The notes: generated by a model from the sequence alone, not told the origin. A DNA stretch of 64,000 bases from Salinisphaera sp. LB1 (GCF_003177035.1 NZ_CP029488.1:3162001-3226000), one strand, 5' to 3'; shown: positions 46,495 to 58,860, numbered from the stretch's first letter. Numbers and translations are program-made.

Positions 46495-47196
46495 ATGTCT
46501 TCGTCCGATCAGCCCCTGGCCGTCGTTCTGCTGTCCGGCGGTCTCGATTCAACCACATGCCTGGCCGAAGCGGCGGCCGCCGGGTATCGCTGTTATGCGT
46601 TGAGCTTCGACTATGGCCAGCGCCATACCGCGGAACTCACCGCGGCGAAACGGATTGCGGCCGCGGCGGGGGTGGCCGAGCACAAGATCGTCACCATCGA
46701 CTTCGACGGCATGGGTGGCTCGGCGCTTACCGACGACCGCATCGATGTGCCCGAAACGCCGAGCGAAGGGATTCCTTCGACTTATGTGCCGGCCCGTAAC
46801 ACACTCTTTCTCTCGGTGGCGCTCGGCTGGGCCGAGGTCCTGCATGCCGACGCCATTTATATCGGCGTGAATGCGGTGGACTACTCGGGGTATCCGGACT
46901 GTCGCCCAGAATTCATCGCGGCATTCGAACGCATGGCCGCGCTCGCGACCAAGGCCGGGGTCGAAGGCTATCCGGTTGCGTTGCGGACCCCGCTGATGCA
47001 TCAGACCAAAGCCGAAATCATTCAGCGCGGGCAGGCGTTGGGTGTTGATTACAGCCAGACCGTGACCTGCTATCAGCCCGACGCGGATGCGCGGGCCTGT
47101 GGTCGCTGCGATGCCTGCCGACTGCGCCGTGCCGGGTTCGAGGCCGCCGGCGTGAGCGATCCGACGCGCTACCAGCCGGACGCGCCGAACGCCTGA
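46495..47196 (+). CDS. queC: 7-cyano-7-deazaguanine synthase
   Basis: QueC converts 7-carboxy-7-deazaguanine with ammonia and ATP to preQ0. The 233-residue product has the PP-loop [15 protein letters not shown] (about residues 10-24), [17 protein letters not shown], the YPDCRPEF motif, and a C-terminal zinc site ([18 protein letters not shown]). ATG 46495 is preceded by AGGAAA. It ends 52 bases before tRNA-Lys. Confidence 0.97.
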   Translation: MSSSDQPLAVVLLSGGLDSTTCLAEAAAAGYRCYALSFDYGQRHTAELTAAKRIAAAAGVAEHKIVTIDFDGMGGSALTDDRIDVPETPSEGIPSTYVPARNTLFLSVALGWAEVLHADAIYIGVNAVDYSGYPDCRPEFIAAFERMAALATKAGVEGYPVALRTPLMHQTKAEIIQRGQALGVDYSQTVTCYQPDADARACGRCDACRLRRAGFEAAGVSDPTRYQPDAPNA

Positions 47197-47248
47197 ATCC
47201 CAGGGGTGGCAAAATCGCCATTTTCCGGTATCATTCGCGCTCCGCGTG

Positions 47249-47324
47249 GGGCCGTTAGCTCAGTTGGTAGAGCAGTTGACTTTTAATCAATTGGTCGCTG
47301 GTTCGAATCCAGCACGGCCCACCA
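47249..47324 (+). tRNA. tRNA-Lys (TTT)
   Basis: A 76-base cloverleaf with acceptor GGGCCGT/ACGGCCC, D-loop TAGCTCAGTTGGTAGAGC, anticodon TTT in ACTTTTAAT, T-arm GGTTCGAATCC, and encoded CCA. Its 3' end lies 11 bases from an integrase remnant, so it is a likely phage or island attachment site. Confidence 0.97.
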
Positions 47325-47335
47325 TTTTGCATTTA

Positions 47336-47830
47336 TTAATTAGTATCCTGTGTCGCTTGGTTGGGGGTGTATAAAAATACACTCCGAAAATTCCCCGAAA
47401 ACCATCGGTCAGATTCGGCCTTGATAGCCCGCAGATTCGACCGAGCCCGCATCGGCAATTCGACCCGGCGATAGTGCTCTTTCATGGCCTCGGTCATGTG
47501 CCCGCCCTTGTCGGTGTCGCCGCCTTCCAGATACAGATACTCATCGGTCAGAGCTTTCGGCCGCATGTCGTTCAACGTGTAGCCATCGAGGCCCGCCGCA
47601 CGCGCGGCGGCCGTGAATCGCCGGCTGATGTAGGCGACCGATACCGGTTTCCCCGAAAGCGACCGCTTTGAGATCTTCAGCGGGTAGCAGACCAGCGTCG
47701 CGCTGATCAGGCGCTGCTCGCGCTTCCACTCTCGGAACCACTCGATCACCTCGATCAGATCCTCGTTGGCGTAGATGATGGCGGCCTGCACGGTCTTGCC
47801 GCGCCGGATCGGTATCTCCTCTGATTTTCC
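47336..47830 (-). pseudogene. Tyrosine recombinase (phage integrase) C-terminal remnant
   Basis: The minus-strand frame ending at 47336 resembles the C-terminal catalytic half of a tyrosine integrase: ISRRFTAAARAAGLDGYTLNDMRPKALTDE (arginine box), then GGHMTEAMKEHYRR, with the His and the catalytic tyrosine pattern. It ends directly beside the tRNA-Lys 3' end, the usual placement of an integrase at its attachment site. The N-terminal half is missing; sequence upstream of about 47830 no longer looks like an integrase. Only this fragment of the original element is visible here. Confidence 0.75.
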
Positions 47831-48082
47831 TTGGCGGTGCGTTGTCCGACGCGCGATTCGCGGATGCGGTGCGCGGTCTATATGTCTTGCTGAGCGACGT
47901 TCTTGACTGCGACGGTGCGCACGGTCGGCCGGCTCATCGCTTCGCATATCGCCTCGGCGTCAACCAAGTCATTAACTCTGCGCCGGCCTCGCCGGGTAGG
48001 GTGAGGAGGCGTCCATTCCATTGCTTACGCCGAGAAAGGACCAGAATCAGCTCGAAGTAGACTCTGCTCTCGGCATGACGTA

Positions 48083-48493
48083 TCACGGGGTACTTGCGGC
48101 ACTGATGACGCCCATGATCAGCAGGCCGCAGGCAGTGATCGCCAATCCGCCATGGATGAGTATGATGGCAGAGGGCTGAGTCAGATGACTGGCGCGCAAA
48201 GCATATAGCAGACATCCGCCCGCAAAAGCGGCGGTGAGCATCAGCGCGCCAAAATCCAGCATGACGTCGGCTGACCCCTGCCAGCCGGTCACAGCGACGT
48301 AGACCACTGTCAATGCCGTGAATCCGGAAACGGGGTGGCCCCAAGCCACGATTGCTGGTGGTTTGCGTTTTCTCAGTGCGCACTTGGCCAGAAATAGCCC
48401 ACCGGAGGCGGCCACGCAAGCAACGCACGTAGCTATCATGGCGATGACGACAAAATAGGCGTGCGGCATATTGGCTTTGACGTGGCTGAACAT
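48083..48493 (-). CDS. Small membrane protein downstream of norB, function unknown
   Basis: A 136-residue protein from the ATG at 48493 (the frame is open to 48544, where a GTG is possible). It has about four membrane helices (HAYFVVIAMIATCVACVAASGGLFL, VSGFTALTVVYVAVTGW, VMLDFGALMLTAAFAGGCLLY and SAIILIHGGLAITACGLLIMGVI). I do not recognise a family. It follows norB on the same strand by about 115 bases and may belong to the nitric-oxide-responsive unit. The start is uncertain, as no ribosome binding site is convincing. Confidence 0.55.
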   Translation of the reverse strand: MFSHVKANMPHAYFVVIAMIATCVACVAASGGLFLAKCALRKRKPPAIVAWGHPVSGFTALTVVYVAVTGWQGSADVMLDFGALMLTAAFAGGCLLYALRASHLTQPSAIILIHGGLAITACGLLIMGVISAASTP

Positions 48494-48607
48494 GGAGAGA
48501 AACGTGTCTTCACGAGTTCGCGCCTTGAGTACTTCTGGCTCCACTCGACCCGGGGCCCGCCGGGCAGCGTGCGTCCCCCGGGTCTGTCTCTATCTGCCCC
48601 TGCGGCG

Positions 48608-50944
48608 TCAGTCGGTCTTCGGGGCCCCTGCGATTCTCGCGGGCAGCCGCCGGATCACAAATCCAGGCATGAATGGCGGTATTTTGATAATGAAGTCGAA
48701 CGCCATCAGCAGAACGCCGGCTGCAAAGACCACGTCGCCCGGAAAACGCAGCCATTGCCATAACGTCGTCGTGTCGTAGAACTTCAGGCTGCGCGCATAG
48801 GCATAGCCATGCTCATACACCGCGGCGAGCTGCGCCCATCCGATCGGAAAGAAGTTCAATGCGATCCATAGCACGAGGCCCGCGTTGTAGAGCCAGAAGG
48901 CAGTGAACCCGAGCTTGTCCGTCCACGGGTACCGATCGCCGGCCGCATAGCGCAGGCAGAAGTAGATGAGCGCGATTGCCATCAACCCGAAGGCACCGAA
49001 CAGGGCGGTATGCGCATGGTTGAGCGTCAGAAATGTGCCGTGCTCGTAATAATTGACCAGGGGCGCATTGATGGTACCGCCCCCAAAGACGCCCGCACCC
49101 AGGAAATTCCAGAAGGCTGAGCCGAAAATGAACAGAAATGTCAGCCGAAAATTGAAATTCTGTCCCAGCTCTTTTATCGCACGGTATTGCCGTGAGGCCT
49201 CCATAATCAGCAGCAGCAGCGGCATGACTTCGATGAATGAAAAGACGCTGCCCACCGGCACCCACATGCCGGGTTCGCCGACCCAGTAAAGGTGGTGGCC
49301 CACACCGAGCATGCCGCCCAGAAAGACAAGGATAAGATCAAAGATCGCGGCACGCGTGGTCAGCGCCCGGGAAACCAGGCCGATCGACATCAGTAGCCAG
49401 GCCAGCATGATCGTGAAGAAGAACTCGAAAGACTGCTCGACCCACAGATGGACGACCCACCAGCGCCAGAAGTCGGTAATCGTGAACGAGTGATTGATCC
49501 CCGTGAGTGGAATCATGCCGAACCAGTAGAGCAATGCGATATTCAGCGTGCTCGCCCAAACGAGATGCTCGACGCGGATGCGTGCGGTCCAGAAGGCTTT
49601 TGCTGCTTCCTTGAAGTCAACCAGGCGTGGCCAGATGGCCCGTCCCATCAGCAAACTCCAGGCCAGCAATCCCATGAAGAATCCGATTTGCCAGAGGCGA
49701 CCGAGCTCGATATAAGCGAGCCCCTGGTTACCGATCCAGAACCAGCCTTTCTGAATATAGCCCATCACGCCCATGTAATCGCCAACCAGGGCACCGGCGA
49801 CCACGAGCAGGGTGACGATCAACAGCAGGTGGTTCATCAAGCCTTGGCCACGCCCCTCGCGCCCGGCCATCAGGGGGGCGATGAACAAACCGGATCCCAG
49901 CCAGGCAAGCCCAATCCAGACAATCGCGCCCTGCAGGTGTACGTCGCGAAGAAACTGAAAGGGCAGGAGGTAGTCAGTATTGACACCGTAGAAGTTCGCC
50001 CGATCGGAATAGCCATGCGCCATCATGGCCCCGGCCGCGATTTGCACCAAAAAAATCGCGGCCACTACAAGAAAATAAAAGCCTGTAGCCCGCTGCCCGG
50101 GCGTCAGCGGATGGAACCTGTCCAGTAACAGCTGCGGTGTTCCAGTATCGCGGTTGATCCAGTGTTCGAAAATGAACACGACCGCCCCGAACAGGGCGAA
50201 GGTGATCATGAACGAAACCCAGGTCCATATGAACGTGCCATTGGTCGGCGTATTACCGACGAAAGGCTCATAGGGCCAGTTGTTGGTCCATGAGCTGTTG
50301 GTGTCGGGACGCCTGGCGACCGTTGTGATGGATGAGTAGATCACAAAATCGGCCGCGGCCCGAGCTTTTTGGGGGGTGAGGCTGTAGGCCCGCGTATAGC
50401 CTTTCTTGAAATGGTTGTGGAGAATGAAGTTCGGGATGTCGCGCTGCAGTTTTTGTATCGCGTTTGCCACCGGGGCCGGGACCGTCAGCACGCTTTTCCA
50501 CAAGGCAAGGCCGTGCAGATCCTTTTGCATTCGGGTCTTGACCAATGCCTGTTGCCCTTCGCCGAGTTTGGCGAACGGCTTCCCATAACGGTTTTCAGCG
50601 ATGGCGTCCGCGGTGAGGTGGGCGAGTCGCATCAGATATTTGGCGGTCCAATCCTCGCCGTAATAGGTCCCCATTCCGTAGATGCTGCCGTAGTCGCCGA
50701 GGTCGGCCTGCTGAAAGGCGCCCTTGCCGGCGACGATGTCTTGGTTGGTAAACAACGTCGCCCCACTGGGCGAAACGACCTTAGTGGGTTGCGGGGGGGC
50801 ATGGGTGTAGGTGGCATATGTGCCATACGCCAACGCCGCCAAGGAGGCCACACCGACAATAAAAAGCACCCATTTCAGGAGCGTGGTGAGCGGATCGTTG
50901 TCTTCCAGCGCACGTGCTGCGTAATTCGTATCATTCGTGGCCAC
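48608..50944 (-). CDS. norB: Quinol-type nitric oxide reductase, single subunit
   Basis: A fused quinol-dependent NO reductase that reduces nitric oxide to nitrous oxide. The 778-residue product has an N-terminal helix and periplasmic cytochrome-c-like domain without heme motif (from LLKWVLFIVGVASLAALAYGTYATY to about residue 240). The heme-copper oxidase core then has about twelve helices with the metal-ligand histidines in DVHLQGAIVWIG, LGVGHHLYWVGEP and LNHAHTALFGAFG. The GTG at 50944 with GGGGGA upstream is chosen. An ATG at 51136 is open in frame, but it would lie upstream of the start site predicted from the FNR-type box at 51157. Confidence 0.93.
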   Translation of the reverse strand: MATNDTNYAARALEDNDPLTTLLKWVLFIVGVASLAALAYGTYATYTHAPPQPTKVVSPSGATLFTNQDIVAGKGAFQQADLGDYGSIYGMGTYYGEDWTAKYLMRLAHLTADAIAENRYGKPFAKLGEGQQALVKTRMQKDLHGLALWKSVLTVPAPVANAIQKLQRDIPNFILHNHFKKGYTRAYSLTPQKARAAADFVIYSSITTVARRPDTNSSWTNNWPYEPFVGNTPTNGTFIWTWVSFMITFALFGAVVFIFEHWINRDTGTPQLLLDRFHPLTPGQRATGFYFLVVAAIFLVQIAAGAMMAHGYSDRANFYGVNTDYLLPFQFLRDVHLQGAIVWIGLAWLGSGLFIAPLMAGREGRGQGLMNHLLLIVTLLVVAGALVGDYMGVMGYIQKGWFWIGNQGLAYIELGRLWQIGFFMGLLAWSLLMGRAIWPRLVDFKEAAKAFWTARIRVEHLVWASTLNIALLYWFGMIPLTGINHSFTITDFWRWWVVHLWVEQSFEFFFTIMLAWLLMSIGLVSRALTTRAAIFDLILVFLGGMLGVGHHLYWVGEPGMWVPVGSVFSFIEVMPLLLLIMEASRQYRAIKELGQNFNFRLTFLFIFGSAFWNFLGAGVFGGGTINAPLVNYYEHGTFLTLNHAHTALFGAFGLMAIALIYFCLRYAAGDRYPWTDKLGFTAFWLYNAGLVLWIALNFFPIGWAQLAAVYEHGYAYARSLKFYDTTTLWQWLRFPGDVVFAAGVLLMAFDFIIKIPPFMPGFVIRRLPARIAGAPKTD

Positions 50945-51564
50945 TTTTAATTTCCCCCCGTTTGGCTTGCTTTGGTGCGTCGTTTCGAACTTGTCTGAAG
51001 TCCTAAAGTCGAAAATAGGCGCCAGAGAATCCCTCGCCGTGCAGAGCCTTAAAATATAGGCCGACAGCGATTTCAGCGGCGGTCCGCCAATCGTGGCTAC
51101 CCATTCAGAGACAAGGGCGGCTTTGACTGTATCCATGGCCCGGGAAACTACGCCTTGATATAGATCAAGGCGCAGCTGGCCCGTTCTTTCAGTCGGGAAG
51201 GATCGTAATCGGCCATTTAATCGTAGGAGGGATTTGATGGTTGGCCGTCGGGGCGATGTTGTGTTCCGGCGTCAACAAGCCGCCCTCGGAGCAATGCAAT
51301 TCTGGGGTATGCGGACTCGATCAGCGGCGCACCTGCGGCCCGCTGTCCCGGCTCCGTTCGAAGCCCGGCGGGTGTGGGCCCGTCTTTAGGCGTGGGTGGC
51401 CCCTGTTGCCATGGTTCGGCCGAGCGCCCCGGGCGTGACGCATGAGGCCTGGCTGAAAACTCCGGTGATGAACGCGACGGGGAGGCGGATTAGCCGGCCA
51501 GCCAGCCGGGGGAATGAGGCCTTCGTTTAGCCGCTGTACGGTTACGTTGCGTGCGCGCGCCCCA
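50945..51564 (-). other. Leader and promoter region of norB, no gene
   Basis: About 620 bases between norB and the P-type ATPase. It contains the FNR-type palindrome at 51157-51170 and a long 5' leader of norB (about 180 bases if the box is at -41.5). I see no additional gene, though an in-frame extension of norB is open to 51136. The stretch 51240-51560 towards the ATPase shows nothing recognisable. Confidence 0.5.
51157..51170. promoter_or_regulatory. FNR/Anr/Dnr-type binding site upstream of norB
   Basis: TTGATATAGATCAA is a perfect TTGAT-N4-ATCAA palindrome, the consensus of FNR-family regulators. It is centred 220 bases before the chosen norB start. If it sits at -41.5, transcription would begin near 51122. 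Confidence 0.75.
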
Positions 51565-54099
<2,535 letters not shown>

Positions 54100-54501
54100 G
54101 GGGATCCTGTCCTTCCTGGTCTTGTGACGGCCGTGGCCGGGATGCCCTCTGTGTCGTGTTATCCGTTTCCGGGTAGACGCCCGACGATCTCGACGCGTTC
54201 GGCGGCGATATGCGCACCGGACAAGATGACCTGACTCTGTTTGGTCGTTGTGTTGTCGGGTTCATGTCATCCACGCCTGGCGAGCCCGGCAACGACTCAC
54301 CCGTGTCGGGGATTGCCGCGGAGGCCACAGTCACCGCGAACCCGGCTGTAGCGGGACGAGCCGACGCGCGGCTATGCGATCCGGCGTCACGGCCATGCTT
54401 GTCTTGGTCCGGGAGAACGTCAGGGTGCAAATGGCCGCAGTGCGTGCCCACTGGCGTCCGGCCCAGTGGGCTGCAGCCGGTTGAGTTAGCAGCGCTATAG
54501 C
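54100..54501 (-). other. Intergenic stretch, no gene seen
   Basis: About 400 bases between the phosphate acyltransferase and the H+-ATPase, which lie on the same strand. I found no gene, FNR-type box or terminator here. A Ser/Pro/Arg-rich frame is open on both strands but has no start with a ribosome binding site. Confidence 0.4.
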
Positions 54502-55500
54502 TCATACGCCGCGCCCGCCTTCGCGCTGCCACTGTCGGTAGCGGGTGGCCACCGCACAGGAAGCCAGGCGGGAAAGCATGTTGTCGGCGCGGCTGGTCAG
54601 CATGATCGGGACACGTGCGCCTACCACCATGCCGGCGAGGTGGGCATCGCCGAGGTACTCAAGCTGTTTGGCGATCATGTTGCCGCACTCGAGGTCGGGC
54701 ACGACCAGCACGTCTGCGCGACCGGCTACCTCGGATCGAATATGTTTTGTGGTCGCCGCTTCGGGCGAAACGGCGTTGTCCAACGCCAGTGGCCCGTCGA
54801 GTGTGCCGCCGATGATCTGCCCACGGTCGGCCATCTTGCACAGGGCCGCGGCATCCAGTGTGGCTTGCATCTTCGCGTTGATCGTTTCCACGGCACATAC
54901 GATTGCGACTTTCGGCACTTCAATGCCCAGGGCCCGCGCAAGATCAATGGCGTTCTGCACAATGTCACGCTTTGCCATCAGGTCCGGCATGATGTTGATC
55001 GCAGCATCGGTGATCAGCAGCAGCCGGGGATAAGTGGGTTCATCGACCACGAAGACGTGACTCATCCGTTGCTCGGTGCGCAGCCCCGCATGGCGGGCAA
55101 CGACCGCGTGCATCAACTCCTCCGTATGCAGGGCCCCCTTCATCAGCGCCTCGACCTCGCCGGTCCGCACCAGCGTCACGGCACGGGTTGCCGCTTCCTG
55201 CGCGTGGCCGACATCGACGATTCGTATATCGGCCAGATCGAGACCGGATTGCTCCGCTACGGCACGGATTTGAGCGGATGGGCCGACCAGCACCGGCGCG
55301 ATCAGACCGTGAGCGGTCGCCTCAAGCGCGCCATTGAGCGCAACGGCGTCGACGGGTTGCACAATCGCCGTGGCAAGCGGTGCGGCCGGTCGGGTACGCT
55401 CAATCAGAGCCTGCAAGCGTTGGCCGGGCAATACAGCATGGGTATTGATCGGATCGGCTTGTACGGCGCTGCGTATTCGCGTGGGCTTGTCCGTGGACAT
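54502..55500 (-). CDS. Phosphate acetyl/butyryltransferase family enzyme
   Basis: A 332-residue protein of the phosphate acyltransferase family (Pta/Ptb), which interconverts acyl-CoA and acyl phosphate. Recognisable stretches are APVLVGPSAQIRAVAEQSGLDLADIRIVD, VEALMKGALHTEELMHAV, SHVFVVDEPTYPRLLLITDAAINIMPDL, and IGGTLDGPLALDNAVSPEAATTKHIRSEVAGRADVLVVPDLECGNMIAKQLEYLG. The last two match bifunctional enoyl-CoA hydratase/phosphate acetyltransferases. The ATG at 55500 is chosen since the transcript from the FNR-type box at 55560 would begin near 55525. It probably serves fermentative or overflow energy metabolism. Confidence 0.85.
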   Translation of the reverse strand: MSTDKPTRIRSAVQADPINTHAVLPGQRLQALIERTRPAAPLATAIVQPVDAVALNGALEATAHGLIAPVLVGPSAQIRAVAEQSGLDLADIRIVDVGHAQEAATRAVTLVRTGEVEALMKGALHTEELMHAVVARHAGLRTEQRMSHVFVVDEPTYPRLLLITDAAINIMPDLMAKRDIVQNAIDLARALGIEVPKVAIVCAVETINAKMQATLDAAALCKMADRGQIIGGTLDGPLALDNAVSPEAATTKHIRSEVAGRADVLVVPDLECGNMIAKQLEYLGDAHLAGMVVGARVPIMLTSRADNMLSRLASCAVATRYRQWQREGGRGV

Positions 55501-55966
55501 CTCGCGTTTCCATCGAACCACTGGTGAACTCTAGGTTAGGCAACCGGAGGTTAAGCGTTTTGATCCGCATCAATAAGCATCCCATCGAGTTGAGGCCCAA
55601 TACATTTCCGATGTTGGTGAGCACCGTCGCGCGTGGCGATTTCCTGGCGGCCATCCGATGACCGTCGGCGGCGTCACGGCCCAGCTTGGCAACGATGCCC
55701 GCGAGCTCGCCGGCGTCGCCAGCGGGCCGGTGCCCGGGATCAGCCATCCGCATGCGCTACGACTTAAACGCCCGCCGCTGGCTGGCCCGATCCCGCAACG
55801 TCAGGATATGTGGTCCGAGCATGGCCGCTCTAAGCTTGTAAAATGGCGTCGTGCGCGCACGCGATCGAGAGCGGCGCCACGATCGCCGAGGCGGCCCAGA
55901 CAACGTAACTCAAGCCCACGCGTGTCCGGTGAACTTGCGGCGCTTCCGGCTTGTTGAGGATTGCGT
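55501..55966 (+). other. Divergent intergenic region, no gene
   Basis: About 465 bases separate the minus-strand acyltransferase from pqiA. It holds the FNR-type box at 55560 and nothing else I can support; open frames here are Arg/Pro-rich and typical of high-GC non-coding sequence. GAGGA at 55956-55960 is the ribosome binding site of pqiA. Confidence 0.45.
55560..55573. promoter_or_regulatory. FNR/Anr/Dnr-type binding site upstream of the phosphate acyltransferase
   Basis: TTGATCCGCATCAA, a perfect TTGAT-N4-ATCAA palindrome. It is centred about 66 bases before the acyltransferase ATG at 55500; a start site 41.5 bases downstream gives a 25-base leader, as expected for a directly activated promoter. 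Confidence 0.78.
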
Positions 55967-57169
55967 ATGGCCATTGCTTGTCCCGACTGCGGCGAAGACC
56001 AGTCGATCCCCGTGCTGGTCGAAAACACGGTCGCGGAGTGCCGTCGTTGCGGCCGTTTGCTCGATCAGTTCAACGAGTCGGGGCTGTCGGTCGCCCTGGC
56101 ATGGTCTTGGGCGTCTTTATTGTTGCTGCTTCCGGCCAATCTGCTGCCGCTGATGCAGGTTTCGATCGGCCACGACCGGCGGGCCGGCTATATCTCGTCC
56201 GGCGTTCACGCGTTGGTGGCCGAGCATTGGCCGCTATTGGCCCTGATGTTCGCGGCGTTTACGATCGTATTCCCGTTCCTGTACGTTGGTTTGATAACGA
56301 CAGTTCTAACCACATTGCATCTGGGCTACAGACCGAAGTGGGTAGGCCGGTTATTCCGGTACGCACATCAAATCCGGTTGTGGGCAATGCCGGATGTGCT
56401 GGTCCTCGCGGGCATGGTCGTGTTCATGCGCACGCAGGTGCAGATGCAATCCCATATAGAAGCCGGCGGCTGGTGTCTGATCTCGGCCTCCGTATTGCTC
56501 ATTCTGATGCCTCACTCGTTTGCCGGGCATCGGGTATGGCGATTGATCGCGCCCGACTTGCCCGAGCCCCGGAACGAATCGTCTCTCAGTTGCGATGTGT
56601 GCAATCTGATTCTACCGCTGTCGATGGAGCAAAAACGATGTCCGCGCTGCCGGCGCCGGCTGTATCTGCGCAAACCCAACGCCCTGAATCGTACGGCCGC
56701 GCTGGTCGCCGCGAGTTACGTGCTGTACTTTCCGGCCTATTATTATCCGATGAGTACGACGGTACAGCCGAACGGCGTGCAGCAATACACGATCATGCAG
56801 GGGATAAGGCAACTCGTGAACGCCGGGTATTGGGAGCTGGCGGTGATCATCTTCACTGCATCCGTATTGATTCCGATGCTGAAGCTGATCGGCTTGAGTT
56901 GGCTTTACATGAGCGTGCGTTATCCGTCCAACAGGGCGCTGGTGCTGCGCACGCATCTGGCGCGCATCATTCATCGGATCGGGCGCTGGTCCAATACCGA
57001 CCCGTTCATCGCCGCCCTGATGGTGCCCATGATTTCCTTTCACGGCATTGCCAACGTGCATCTCGGCAAGGCAGCGCTACCCTTTGCGCTGGTAGTCACG
57101 CTGACCATGTTGGCATCGCGCTCCTTTGATACCCGCTTGATGTGGGATGCCGCCGAGGCCCGTTCATGA
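55967..57169 (+). CDS. pqiA: Paraquat-inducible protein A
   Basis: A 400-residue inner-membrane protein with two PqiA repeats, each preceded by a zinc-binding pair: CPDCGED with ECRRCGRLLDQFN near the N-terminus, and CDVCNLILPLSMEQKRCPRCRRRLYLRKPNALNRTAALV in the middle. About eight membrane helices follow the ribbons. It works with PqiB and PqiC in lipid transport between the membranes and in resistance to membrane stress. ATG 55967 follows GAGGA. pqiB overlaps its end (ATGA). Confidence 0.93.
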   Translation: MAIACPDCGEDQSIPVLVENTVAECRRCGRLLDQFNESGLSVALAWSWASLLLLLPANLLPLMQVSIGHDRRAGYISSGVHALVAEHWPLLALMFAAFTIVFPFLYVGLITTVLTTLHLGYRPKWVGRLFRYAHQIRLWAMPDVLVLAGMVVFMRTQVQMQSHIEAGGWCLISASVLLILMPHSFAGHRVWRLIAPDLPEPRNESSLSCDVCNLILPLSMEQKRCPRCRRRLYLRKPNALNRTAALVAASYVLYFPAYYYPMSTTVQPNGVQQYTIMQGIRQLVNAGYWELAVIIFTASVLIPMLKLIGLSWLYMSVRYPSNRALVLRTHLARIIHRIGRWSNTDPFIAALMVPMISFHGIANVHLGKAALPFALVVTLTMLASRSFDTRLMWDAAEARS

Positions 57170-58860
57170 GCGGGCCGGACGACACAAAAGGCACAGCCGA
57201 AAAAGAAGTCGACGTGCCCCAGGCGCGGGTGCGACGGACGCCCTGGCGCGGCTGGATTTGGTCGGTGCCGCTGGCGGCCCTGATCATCGTCGGGTATCTG
57301 GTGGTGCGGACGTGGTTATTGGCCGGCCCCACGATCACGATCATGTTTCCGAAAGCGGCCGGCATTTCTTCCACCGGCTCATCGCTGCAATACAAGGGCG
57401 TGCAGGTCGGCCAGGTCGAGAACGTCGAACTGACGCCGGACAGGCATGCGGTGAAGGTGACAGTGGGGGTACAGGACGGCGTATCGGATTTCCTGCGTAG
57501 CGGTACCAAGTTCTGGGTCACCCAGCCCAGCATTCTGTCCGGACAGCTGGGCGCGCTGCTGTCCGGCCCGAATATCATCATGCAGCCCGGGCCGGGCCAT
57601 AAAAGCCATCGCTTCACCGGGCTCTTGCATCCGCCGGCGACGGCACCGAACCAGGCAGGACGATCGGTCACGCTGTACGCGTCGTCGGCGAATGGCTTGC
57701 ACTATGGCACGCCGGTTGTCTACCACGGCCTCAAGGCGGGGAAGGTACTGGCGACCGGCTACGACAGCAAGCGCCACGCCATACGTATAAAGTTGTTCAT
57801 CAAAAAGTCATTTGCCGGTCATTTGCACGACGCCGGCACTGTTCGATTCTGGCGGGCATCCAGTTTCGGCGTCGCAACGAATGACTCCGGCGTCCATGTG
57901 GATATCCCGCCGCTCGACCAAATACTGCACGGCGGCATCGCTTTCGACGTGATGGGGTCGAGCAAGCCGGCGGCCGGTGCTACCACGGTCGATCCGCATC
58001 TCTACGCCAGCGCCGACGCGGCCAGCACGGTGATGACCGGCCGCCATCTATTGTTTTCCACGCGGCTGGCGTCGACGGCGGCCGGTGACATCGGCCCGGG
58101 TGCGCCGGTGAAACTCGACGGCATTCGGGTCGGTACCGTACGCAGTGTTTCGCTGACTTACGATCCCAAGCAGCAGGCCATGCAGGTGCCGGTGACATTC
58201 GATCTCTATCCGGATCGTTTCGGCATCAAAAAAACCGCAGCCAACAAGCCGGCCGGTTTCGATCAGGTCCTGGCGACGCTGGTCAAGAAGGGGTTGCGGG
58301 TTCAGTTGACCACGGCCAACCTTGCCCTCGGCAGCCGGCAACTGTCCCTGGTGATGGCCGGCAGCGCCGGGCAGACCAAACTGGATACGTCGGCCCACCC
58401 GCCGCGTATTCCGGCCGTCGAAACGGCTGGTATCAATTCGATCCTCGCGTCGGTAAGCCAACTGACACAGACCTTGAATGCCAAGGTTAAGGGCGTGCCG
58501 CTCAAGGCGATCGGCAGGCATGTGCTGAAATCGAGCGCGCGCGCTCAGGCATTGCTGGAGTCCCCGCAGGTCGCTGCGAGCATCCGCCATCTGGATCGGA
58601 CGCTTGCCAACGCGCAGGCCATTACGACCGCGGCCAACGGCCAGGTCGGGCCGACGCTGAAAAGCTTGCGGCAGGTTTCCGAGTCGGCGAGGCAGACCGC
58701 GAATACCATCAATCGGCTGGCGGGCGGATCCCTGGGGGATCAGCAAAACATGCAACAATTGGTATCGGAGTTGACACAGACCGCCCGCTCGGTGCGCGGC
58801 CTGGCGAATTATCTTCAGCAACATCCGGAAGCTTTGCTCTACGGCAAGAAGAGGCACTAG
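57166..58860 (+). CDS. pqiB: Paraquat-inducible protein B (MCE family)
   Basis: A 564-residue periplasmic protein with one N-terminal membrane helix (WIWSVPLAALIIVGYLVVRTWLL, about 27-49) and three MCE domains. Each begins like GPTITIMFPKAAGISSTGSSLQYKGVQVGQVENVEL, then VTLYASSANGLHYGTPVVYHGLKAGKV, then LLFSTRLASTAAGDIGPGAPVKLDGIRVGTV. A long C-terminal coiled-coil tail follows. PqiB hexamers form a tube for lipid movement between the membranes. Its start overlaps the pqiA stop. Confidence 0.94.
   Translation: MSGPDDTKGTAEKEVDVPQARVRRTPWRGWIWSVPLAALIIVGYLVVRTWLLAGPTITIMFPKAAGISSTGSSLQYKGVQVGQVENVELTPDRHAVKVTVGVQDGVSDFLRSGTKFWVTQPSILSGQLGALLSGPNIIMQPGPGHKSHRFTGLLHPPATAPNQAGRSVTLYASSANGLHYGTPVVYHGLKAGKVLATGYDSKRHAIRIKLFIKKSFAGHLHDAGTVRFWRASSFGVATNDSGVHVDIPPLDQILHGGIAFDVMGSSKPAAGATTVDPHLYASADAASTVMTGRHLLFSTRLASTAAGDIGPGAPVKLDGIRVGTVRSVSLTYDPKQQAMQVPVTFDLYPDRFGIKKTAANKPAGFDQVLATLVKKGLRVQLTTANLALGSRQLSLVMAGSAGQTKLDTSAHPPRIPAVETAGINSILASVSQLTQTLNAKVKGVPLKAIGRHVLKSSARAQALLESPQVAASIRHLDRTLANAQAITTAANGQVGPTLKSLRQVSESARQTANTINRLAGGSLGDQQNMQQLVSELTQTARSVRGLANYLQQHPEALLYGKKRH

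Noticed and set aside
55658-55957. 99-residue frame before pqiA
   Set aside because: Arg/Pro-rich, no ribosome binding site, overlaps the probable promoter region of pqiA.
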